A stretch of 64,000 nt of DNA, from NCBI GenBank assembly GCA_963555925.1, contig CAUVXJ010000002.1, positions 42,056 to 106,055 of the forward strand, in the 5' to 3' direction. A program made the translations under genes and the position numbers. Below are positions 17,206-24,744 of this stretch, one piece after another. The notes under the pieces were generated by a model, which made no database searches, was not told where the DNA came from, and saw only the letters and a program-made list of their open reading frames with translations. Within the stretch, counting starts at the first letter, position 1. Each line of letters begins with the position of its first letter. Source of the DNA: Protofrankia sp963555925 (GTDB lineage Bacteria > Actinomycetota > Actinomycetes > Frankiales > Frankiaceae).

Positions 17206-18968
17206 GCCGGATTCCCTTCACCGGAGGCGGAGGCGGAGGCGGATGTCGAGGTCGAGGTCGAGGTCCCCGAATGGTTGTCGAGGTAGTCCCGCCAGCGTTG
17301 GGCGCATTCGGCGACGGCTGGTTCCGCGAGCAACTCGTCGAGATTCTTGTAGGTATTCTTGGCATCCGGAAAGCCGTTGATCGTGATTGATTCCACTGTG
17401 ATGTCGCCGTGGCCGCGGTTGACGCCGTGCCCGAACCGCACCCGCCCGGCGCTCAGATCCCGAAGGATGAACAGCAGCAGCGCAAGTGCGGGCTGGGTCA
17501 GGCCGTCTTGATCGAACTGGCGCAACCGTCGCAGGTCAACGGTCAGTTTTAGCTGGCGCCACTCGACGTGATGCGGTTCAAGGGTGCTGAACAGGCGTTT
17601 GTCGGCGGCACCCCCTGTCCACCTGTCGATCGCGACGTGTTCGGCCTCGTCCATGCCGAGCTGTTTGAGGCCCTTGCGGACGGGGCCTTCGACGCGGGCA
17701 CGGCTTTTTTCCGACGATCGCAGCGGTCGCAGCGGCTGATTCGCAGGCGGGGTGGTCAGGCCCTCGACGTGGGCCCCGTTCAGCGCGCGCCACAGCGTGC
17801 CGGAGATCGGCTGGGTCGAGTAGCAGTCGTCGGCGCCGAGTGCTCCGACTCCCCAGCACGGCGCGCCATCACCTGTATCGGTCCTGCCCGCGGAGCCGAA
17901 CAGGGCGTTGACGGCGGCGAGCTGGTCGAGCTGGGCTCGGAACCGCTCCGACCGTGCCGGCCCCGCCGCCACCTTGAGCGGATGGGGGGCGTCGACCCCG
18001 CGGGCGGTCCGCTCAATGCTCTCCGCGTGCGATCGCAGCGCACCCTTGATCGAACTTCCGGGCAGGACGAGCGCGACTTGATCGCTACCCTCGACCCCGC
18101 TGACCAGGGGAAGTGCGTTGATCGCGAAGCCGTCTACCCCGCTGCGCACCATCACCGGCGAGGCCGGGCGCCAGGTGATCTCCACCCGGAGCATATCGGC
18201 GTCCGGGTCGGTGCCGCCGAGGTCCTGCGGGGTGAGCGGTCTGGTCGCGGGTGCCGTCACCAGACCGAGCGCGTCGAGGATCCCGTCCAGGCTGTCGAAC
18301 CGTTGCTCGACGATCTCTGGTTTTCCGGCCAGGACGACCGAGCCGAGGCCCCGGGTCCGGGCTGCGCCGAGCCGCAGACCGCCGCCCGCCAGCGCGAGCA
18401 GCAGCGTGCCGAGCATCGCCGTCGCAGGGTCGGCTGAAAGCTCCTGCACGGGGGATTCCAGGTCGATCTCAAGGCGCAGAAAGGTGCCGGAGGGGATCAC
18501 CGCCCGGCCGTAGAGGAACCCGTGTGCGACCGTTCCCGACACCCGGTCGATGCCGATGCCGGAGCGGGCCTCGACCCGCGACCGTGGCAACGGCGTACCC
18601 GGATCGGTGTCGGCGGTGACCAGGCTGTCATGGATGATGATCCGGCTTGCCGACCCGGCGTCGGAGGAGTTCTGCGGGACGCTGCCCCAGATCCCGTCGA
18701 GGACCCCCGCGTCGGCGATCGACCGTGCGGCGAAGGCACGCAGCGCTCCCGCGAGGCTCGTGCCCGGTACGTAGAGGCGGGACTGCCCGTCGACCGCCAG
18801 CGCCAGGTCGACCGACGGGTCGTCGCCGAGGCCGCCGACGTGCAGCGGGGTCGCCAGTCGCAGCCAGCCGCGCACCCGCAGGCGCCGAACCATCGGCCGC
18901 CCGGCCCGCACCGGCCCGGCTTGTACCGGCCCGGCCTGTACCGCCGTGTCCACGCTTGGCAGGCTCAT
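17202..18968 (-). CDS. Double Cas7 (Csm3-like) RAMP protein
   Basis: This 588-residue protein has two Cas7-type domains. Domain 1 has LHVGGLGDDPSVDLAL (about 42-57), YVPGTSLAGALRAFAARSI and the Gly-rich GGGLRLGAARTRGLGSV (193-209). Domain 2 (from about 255) has VLPGSSIKGALRSHAESIER and, near the end, VRFGHGVNRGHGDI. Asp54 lies where Csm3 has its target-RNA-cleaving Asp, so slicing is possible (inference). The C-terminus is a TSTSTSTSASASASGEG tail made by short tandem repeats. The ATG at 18968 overlaps the csx10 stop by 4 bp. Confidence 0.8.
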   Translation of the reverse strand: MSLPSVDTAVQAGPVQAGPVRAGRPMVRRLRVRGWLRLATPLHVGGLGDDPSVDLALAVDGQSRLYVPGTSLAGALRAFAARSIADAGVLDGIWGSVPQNSSDAGSASRIIIHDSLVTADTDPGTPLPRSRVEARSGIGIDRVSGTVAHGFLYGRAVIPSGTFLRLEIDLESPVQELSADPATAMLGTLLLALAGGGLRLGAARTRGLGSVVLAGKPEIVEQRFDSLDGILDALGLVTAPATRPLTPQDLGGTDPDADMLRVEITWRPASPVMVRSGVDGFAINALPLVSGVEGSDQVALVLPGSSIKGALRSHAESIERTARGVDAPHPLKVAAGPARSERFRAQLDQLAAVNALFGSAGRTDTGDGAPCWGVGALGADDCYSTQPISGTLWRALNGAHVEGLTTPPANQPLRPLRSSEKSRARVEGPVRKGLKQLGMDEAEHVAIDRWTGGAADKRLFSTLEPHHVEWRQLKLTVDLRRLRQFDQDGLTQPALALLLFILRDLSAGRVRFGHGVNRGHGDITVESITINGFPDAKNTYKNLDELLAEPAVAECAQRWRDYLDNHSGTSTSTSTSASASASGEGNPA

Positions 18969-21610
18969 CTCGTCACGTCCCCAGTGGTCTCGCCGGTGCT
19001 TCCGGCATGGTTGGTCAGCGCCCGGCGGTGTGCGGTCAGGCAGTTCGTGACCAGCGTGCGGACGGCTTCGGCCCACAGCTCGGTGTCGGCGCGCAACCGG
19101 TCGGCTCCACCGTCGGTGAGAATCAGACCGGCCGCCACGCTCGCGCCGTGCTTCGGGCCGAGGCGCAGATGCGACCACACCTTGGATTCTTCGGACTTTT
19201 CGGGTTTTTGCGTGAGGAGTTCCTTGAGCGTCACGCGGACCTGCGATGGCCAGCCGTCAGCCGACAGCCGGCTCAGCCAGTAGGTGATTTCGTCTTTTTC
19301 CTCCAGCCGGGTCAGGACGTCGCGCAGCCGGCCGAGCTGGGTCGGATTCACGCTGCCGTTCGTGCGACCGGTCACGAATCCGAGGACCGTGGCGCGCCCT
19401 TCGTTCGTGGCGGCGACGGCGACCGCCTCCCGCTGGATGTGAGCCCGCCATGCCTCCCGCTCGATCACCTGCGCCATCGCGTACGCGGCCTTTTCCCTGG
19501 GTGGGACGAACGGCATCGCGGACTTGGCTTCGGCTCTGTCGTCGGTTTCGGCGTCGGATCGCTCCGTGCCGTCGTCGAGGCGGCCGGGCCGCATCACCAG
19601 CAGCGGGTCGTTGACGGCGATCTGGCCGAACCCCTCGGCGGTGCGTTCACCGATCCCGTCGGCCTGCACGGCGGCCAGTTTCTCCGCGGACGGATGCCGG
19701 TCGGCGGTGAAGGTCAGGACGCTGCCCGCGGCGAGTCCCAGCAGAGTCGGGCGCGGGCGGCACCACGAGCGCTGCCACGATTCGGCCCGCCGGGTCGCGG
19801 TCACCCGCCGCAGCAGGCCATCCGAGCTGTCCGAGCTATCCGAACCATCCGAACCATCCGAACCATCCGAACCATCCGAATCGCCAGAATCATCCGACTT
19901 GTTCGCCGCGAGGGTGAGCGGCACCTGCAGTGCAGCACCGAGTTGCTCCGCGAACACGACGGGGTCGGTGGACGGGCGCAGCCGCTTGTCGCGGATCAGG
20001 ACGTCCGACAGCAGCCATACGATGATCGTCGTCTTGTCGTCCAGCCCGGACTGTACCTCTGCTGCAGCCGGTAGCTGTTTCGGTGGACCGTCGACGGTCA
20101 CGCTGACCTGTCCGTAGTCGTCCTTTGCCGACCGGCCGAGCGCCCAGGTACCCGCCAACGCCGCGTCCGCGCTTTTAGGTAGGAGTCCGGCGCGTACCCG
20201 GACCTGCGCCCGCAGTACGGTCCCGGCCGCGAGAGCCTGGTAGGTGTACAGGCCGACCAGCGCGGATGTGGGCCGCTGCCGGGCATCGTCGATGACGTTG
20301 TGCGTGTGGATCGTCCGTTCCGGTCGGCGGACGGCCACCGTGGCCACCGTAGGTGCCGCACCGACGTAGTTGTCCTTGTAGGGCTTTGCTGCGGCGCCGG
20401 GTTCCCGCGGATCGTCGACCAGCCGGTTCACGGCCGCGGCGGTGTCCTCCTTCGGGTGGAACCAGGTCCGCGGCAACGGCCGGCCCGCCGCACCGTCCAC
20501 CTCGACGGTCGCGTTGGTGACAAGGAGAGTGCCGGCACGGGCGAGCCCGGCCGGATCCCAGCCCGGCAGTTCGCCCAACCGCCGCAGGACGACGGGCAGC
20601 AGCAGCGAGCCCGGCACGAATGTCAGGGATCGGACGGCGTTGCCGACGGTGCGGTCCTGGACGACCAGCGGTGTGTCGAGGTGCAGCCGCAGGTCGATGA
20701 TCTCCCAGCCGGTCTCGCCAGGGTGATCGGGATCGACCGAGGTCGAGTCCTCGACGGGAGCGGTCGGAACGGGTGGGGCGACGCCGTCGCGTCCCCGCAA
20801 CCAGCCGACCAGGCTGGCCAGTGTCGGTAGCGGCGTGTCGCCCGGGTCAGCCGCGGCTGCCTCGGTCACCTCCAGGCGGCAGCGGCCGGCGCCCCGCCGG
20901 CGTTTACCGCCGATGGATTCGACCATGCGCGCGCCGAGCAGTAGCACCGCCGCGGCGGCCCGGCGGCCGTCGTCATCCAGGCCTGTACCCGTACCCGTAC
21001 CCGTACCTGCATGTGACCAGCCGGCCAGCGTCGCGGTCGCGGTGAGCTGTGCACCGGAGCGCGCCATCTGCTCGAAGCGGAGGAACGCGTCCGCGGCCCG
21101 CCCAGTGCGCGGATCGATCTTCACACCGGGTCGGACGAAGGTAGCCGCGTCGCGCAGCGGGCGCCGTCCGATCGGCCGTAGGGCGGTGGCGAGCGCGGCC
21201 GGGTACCGCGCCGGGCGCACCGACACCGCAGCCGGGCGCGGCTCGTGCTGCGCGGGTTGGTCGGCGCCGGTCAGGACCGGTTGGCTGCCGAAGAGGAAGT
21301 CGACCCAGGAATGCCATCCGCCGGCGGCCCCGGTCGCTGTTCCGGTCGCTGTTCCGGTTGACGTTCCGGCTGACGTTGCCGCCGAGCTGTCGAGCGCGGC
21401 GGCGACCAGTTCACAGGCGTCCCGCCAGACTCCGGTGAGGGTTTTGCCGGGCACGAACGGCAGGCCGTCGTGGTCGGTGTTGATCACCTTGTCGACTCCG
21501 CCGGGAACACCCAGGCCGGTGCCACAGTGCCAGTCGCTGTCCAGGTACAGGGTCAGCTCCAGGGCGAGGCCACCCACCGGGGCCTTGCGGGTCCGCGTCG
21601 TGGTTGTCAT
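18965..21610 (-). CDS. csx10: Csx10-like RAMP fusion protein
   Basis: The 881-residue product looks like an N-terminal Cas7-like domain joined to a Csx10/Cas5-like half. The N-terminal part has TLYLDSDWHCGTG, then DHDGLPFVPGKTLTGVWRDA. The second half has LHLDTPLVVQDRTVGNAV, LTFVPGSLLLPVVL, THNVIDDARQRPTSA and GLYTYQALAAGTVL, which match the usual order in Csx10. Low-complexity linkers interrupt it: TGTATGTATG, GTGTGTGTG, and an Asp/Ser/Gly run encoded by repeated ACCATCCGA units at about 19830-19880. Csx10 is the hallmark of subtype III-D. The start is the ATG overlapping the cas10 stop (ATGA). Confidence 0.78.
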   Translation of the reverse strand: MTTTTRTRKAPVGGLALELTLYLDSDWHCGTGLGVPGGVDKVINTDHDGLPFVPGKTLTGVWRDACELVAAALDSSAATSAGTSTGTATGTATGAAGGWHSWVDFLFGSQPVLTGADQPAQHEPRPAAVSVRPARYPAALATALRPIGRRPLRDAATFVRPGVKIDPRTGRAADAFLRFEQMARSGAQLTATATLAGWSHAGTGTGTGTGLDDDGRRAAAAVLLLGARMVESIGGKRRRGAGRCRLEVTEAAAADPGDTPLPTLASLVGWLRGRDGVAPPVPTAPVEDSTSVDPDHPGETGWEIIDLRLHLDTPLVVQDRTVGNAVRSLTFVPGSLLLPVVLRRLGELPGWDPAGLARAGTLLVTNATVEVDGAAGRPLPRTWFHPKEDTAAAVNRLVDDPREPGAAAKPYKDNYVGAAPTVATVAVRRPERTIHTHNVIDDARQRPTSALVGLYTYQALAAGTVLRAQVRVRAGLLPKSADAALAGTWALGRSAKDDYGQVSVTVDGPPKQLPAAAEVQSGLDDKTTIIVWLLSDVLIRDKRLRPSTDPVVFAEQLGAALQVPLTLAANKSDDSGDSDGSDGSDGSDGSDSSDSSDGLLRRVTATRRAESWQRSWCRPRPTLLGLAAGSVLTFTADRHPSAEKLAAVQADGIGERTAEGFGQIAVNDPLLVMRPGRLDDGTERSDAETDDRAEAKSAMPFVPPREKAAYAMAQVIEREAWRAHIQREAVAVAATNEGRATVLGFVTGRTNGSVNPTQLGRLRDVLTRLEEKDEITYWLSRLSADGWPSQVRVTLKELLTQKPEKSEESKVWSHLRLGPKHGASVAAGLILTDGGADRLRADTELWAEAVRTLVTNCLTAHRRALTNHAGSTGETTGDVTR

Positions 21611-23436
21611 ACCGATGCTCCCGTTGCCGATGCTCCTGTTGCTGCTGGATCGCCCATGAGCTGGACCGCGTTCATCGCGTCGAGCAGTCCGGTGACGGGG
21701 GGCTCGTCGGCGCTGATCCGCCAGAACAGCGAGGCCGTGTCCGGATCCGTGGTTTCGCCGTCCGCGGTGTCGGCCGGGGTGGCGGGCGCGGCGAACAGGT
21801 TGAGCCCCCGGTCGTGATAATGGCGCAGCAGTTGGCGGAACCGGCCGTCGGCGCCATCCCGCCCGGCGAACAACGCATCCCGCAGGTCGTGCATCTGGCT
21901 GGTCGGCAACTTGCGTTCGCCGGACTCCTGCACACCGTCGGGTTGGTCGACGGTGTCGATCAGCGCCGCGGCCCGCCGGACGAGGTCGTCCCAGTGACGG
22001 CCCTGCGTCCACGGTTCACGCATGTCACGGGTGACGACGTAGGGCTGCGCGTACAGCAGGGCACGCAGTTTCCGCCGCTTTTTGCGGTCAGGCTCGGTGG
22101 CGAGGTCGGCGGCGCCGGGCGGGACCTGCATGCGTTCCCGTAGATGCTCCGGGTCACTGCCCCCGCTGTCATATTGGACGTGGAAGGAGAACGCGGACGC
22201 CCGTGGCCGTGGCTGGCCCGAGGACCGCGGTGCGTACCGCTTGACGGTCTTCTTCGCCTCCTTGGTCAGTTCCTCGGCCAGGTCGTAGGCGGCGGAGAAC
22301 GGGAAGTGCGGCTTGACGACGGCCACCCCGGCGCACGCGGTGAGTCCGCCACCCAGGAGCTCACTGGCACGGGTCACCTCCTCGAAGGCGGTGAGATACG
22401 CCTCGGTGAAGGCCAGCGAAATGGAGCCGGCGCAGATCACCGTGAGGTCGTCGCCACCGAGCACCAGCGGCAGGACGGGCATGGCGCCGGCCACGTCATG
22501 CCCTGGGGGGAGAACCCGTTCGCAGTGCTCGAGCGCTTTTGTGAACGCGGCGACGGTGCATTCCTGCACCGCTGCCGAAAAAGGGCCGAGGGCATCGGCG
22601 TAGCGGTCGCTGGGAGTCTTCCGGTCAGCGTCGCCGGCGGCTGAACCCGCGGCCGGCTGGCCGTCGGCCGGCGCGCCCTCGGGTCTGTTGCCGAGATCTG
22701 TGATCAGCTGGCCGAGGCTGTTGCCGTCCGCGTGGATGACGGCGACCCAGTCGGGGACATCCTCCAGATGGTCGGCAACGTCCTCCAGCGCCTTCTCGGA
22801 GATTCCGGCGTAACGCGCGAGCCGGGTGAAGCCGGCGTCCTGGGCGGCGCGCTTGGCCCGGCTGGGACGTGACCGGGGCTGGCGTGATCGCGGACCGTCG
22901 CCGTCGATCACCACGTCGTAGGCGGGTAGACCGCTGGCAGCGCACTCGTCCACGATCGGAATGCGCAGGAACCGGCTCATCGGACCGGCGCGGCCGCTCT
23001 TGACCAGGGGCAGCAGTTGGTGTGCCTCGCGGCACCGCCTGGCCAGCATGCTGATGGGCGGTTGTCCCTTCTCTTCGTGGATGGCGTCCCAGTCGAAGCA
23101 CGCTCCGACGACACCGCACACGTCCAGACCCGGGGCCGCCCGCAGCGCCCGTGCGGTGACCAGGCTCACCAGGGCTGTCCCCTTGTCCCGGTCGCGGACG
23201 ACGATCTTGGCGCCGCCGGCCGCGTTCACCAGCAGCTGCGCTGGTCGACCGTCGCTGATTCGCCATGCCTTGCTGTCGAAGTCGGTGAATTCCGCGGCCA
23301 GCGCGTCGTCCACCCACTGGCGGAGCCCGTCGATGAGCTCGGACGCGCCGACGTTCTCCCGCCGTTTGGTGGTGTCGAAGATGAATCCCTGGTTTCCCGA
23401 CGTCTCGATGAGGACGACGTGGCAGGTAACGCCCAT
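21607..23436 (-). CDS. cas10: Cas10 (type III CRISPR large subunit with GGDD cyclase motif)
   Basis: The 609-residue product starts with a cyclase-like domain (IETSGNQGFIFDTTKRRENVG, then LVNAAGGAKIVVRD). The second palm domain has VAVIHADGNSLGQLI (about 231-245) and the active motif LVLGGDDLTVIC with GGDD at 327-330. The intact motif predicts synthesis of cyclic oligoadenylates on target RNA binding. No N-terminal HD nuclease domain is visible, and the protein is short for Cas10. It has AAAGGA upstream of its ATG and is first in the five-gene overlapping run. The DHH-like gene ends 62 bp upstream on the same strand. Confidence 0.88.
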   Translation of the reverse strand: MGVTCHVVLIETSGNQGFIFDTTKRRENVGASELIDGLRQWVDDALAAEFTDFDSKAWRISDGRPAQLLVNAAGGAKIVVRDRDKGTALVSLVTARALRAAPGLDVCGVVGACFDWDAIHEEKGQPPISMLARRCREAHQLLPLVKSGRAGPMSRFLRIPIVDECAASGLPAYDVVIDGDGPRSRQPRSRPSRAKRAAQDAGFTRLARYAGISEKALEDVADHLEDVPDWVAVIHADGNSLGQLITDLGNRPEGAPADGQPAAGSAAGDADRKTPSDRYADALGPFSAAVQECTVAAFTKALEHCERVLPPGHDVAGAMPVLPLVLGGDDLTVICAGSISLAFTEAYLTAFEEVTRASELLGGGLTACAGVAVVKPHFPFSAAYDLAEELTKEAKKTVKRYAPRSSGQPRPRASAFSFHVQYDSGGSDPEHLRERMQVPPGAADLATEPDRKKRRKLRALLYAQPYVVTRDMREPWTQGRHWDDLVRRAAALIDTVDQPDGVQESGERKLPTSQMHDLRDALFAGRDGADGRFRQLLRHYHDRGLNLFAAPATPADTADGETTDPDTASLFWRISADEPPVTGLLDAMNAVQLMGDPAATGASATGASV

Positions 23437-23498
23437 CCGATGTCCTTTCTGTTCCCCCGAAGCAGGACGTGAACGCTAACCAGGTCAGTGGTTCGTGC

Positions 23499-24506
23499 TC
23501 ACACCCGCCCCTGACGGACGACGGCTTCGACGACCGCGAAGACCTCGTCCGGGGTGAGCGCGCTGCGGGAACCGTCAGGATGCCGCGGCGCGCCGCCCAC
23601 CGAGCTGCCGCCGCCCCAGCCGGGTTCACGGGCGGCCAGCGCGGCGAGGATCGTCCCGGGATCGCTCGGCGGGCCGACCGGGAAGCGATCGACGAGGTCG
23701 CTGCGCCGTCCGACCGTGTAGACGATCGAGGAGTCGGGTAGCCGCCGCCACAGCACCGCGCGGGTGTGCCCGGCGGTGTAGACCGGGTCGAATCCGTCGC
23801 CGGCGCTCGTGGCCATCACCCAGCCGGTACCGATGTGGGTGACGGTGAAGGTCGGCTCCCTTCGGGTCGGCTCCCTTCGGGTCGGCGTGGCGCGCCGCGG
23901 GTTCTCTCCGGGCGCGCGGGTGATCAGCCCGGTGATGGCTGTGACGCAGCCGGCGAGCGCCCCGGCGGGGTCGGCTACCGGGCCATGACGGCGTGGTAGA
24001 GGGACGGCGGCGGTGAACTCGGCGAGCAGAGCGGGATCCGCCACCGGGTAGGCGGGGCCGTGGGCGTCCCGGCTGCCGACGGTCTCCACCAGCGCCCGGG
24101 TGCGCGGCGCGTGCGCGGAGTCGGGCGCGACCCATTCGGGATGGGCCAGCAGCGCGACGGCGAGGGCGGTGTCGGCGTCGATGTCGTTGACATAGACGGT
24201 GTAGGGGGTGGGGTCGAGCCCGAGCAGCAGCGCGTCCAGCACCTGCCGGCAGGTCGCCGAGGTCACCAGCCGCACGCAGTTGCCGTGGTGGTCGAAGCTC
24301 AGCCGGCGTCCGTCGAGATCGAGTTGCGGACCCTGCACCGTCCCGTCCAGCGCGATGCTGTAGCGGGGCAGATCCGCCAGGCTCACGACCCGTCCCGGGG
24401 TCACAACCACCCGCAGTGCGCCGATCGTCACGGCGTGCCCGCTGTGCTGGCTGATCGTCTCACCGTTAGTCCCGCTGGCGGTCTCACTGGCCGTGCCGCT
24501 GCTCAT
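23499..24506 (-). CDS. DHH-like phosphoesterase candidate upstream of cas10
   Basis: The 335-residue product carries LSFDHHGNCVRL (DHH at 72-74), then TSATCRQVLDALLLGL and VYVNDIDADTALAVALL (about 104-120). I recall proteins of this type as predicted DHH-related hydrolases, in which Asp/His clusters bind two metals. Assignment is by motif. The C-terminal half is Pro/Arg-rich with a duplicated TRREPTRREP stretch and further strands. It probably shares the cas10 transcript (62-bp spacing). In this setting it could degrade cyclic oligoadenylate or another nucleotide, but that is inference. Confidence 0.55.
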   Translation of the reverse strand: MSSGTASETASGTNGETISQHSGHAVTIGALRVVVTPGRVVSLADLPRYSIALDGTVQGPQLDLDGRRLSFDHHGNCVRLVTSATCRQVLDALLLGLDPTPYTVYVNDIDADTALAVALLAHPEWVAPDSAHAPRTRALVETVGSRDAHGPAYPVADPALLAEFTAAVPLPRRHGPVADPAGALAGCVTAITGLITRAPGENPRRATPTRREPTRREPTFTVTHIGTGWVMATSAGDGFDPVYTAGHTRAVLWRRLPDSSIVYTVGRRSDLVDRFPVGPPSDPGTILAALAAREPGWGGGSSVGGAPRHPDGSRSALTPDEVFAVVEAVVRQGRV

Positions 24507-24744
24507 CGCCTGCCGCCTTCTGATCCGGCGCCGTCCCCCTGACGGCCGCCAACCTCACCCCGGACGGACGGCGCCGGGCTCACGGCGCCACCGCCGGCCG
24601 CACGGCGTCACCCCCGCCCCAGCGGTGAATGTCCACCACGTCATCCTTGCGCCGGGGGAGCAGATGGACGCGGTGCGGGGGTCCGCGGGTCGTCCGTCAG
24701 GAACCCGTGGAGGATCGACCACCGCCCACGGAAGGTGTAACGCG

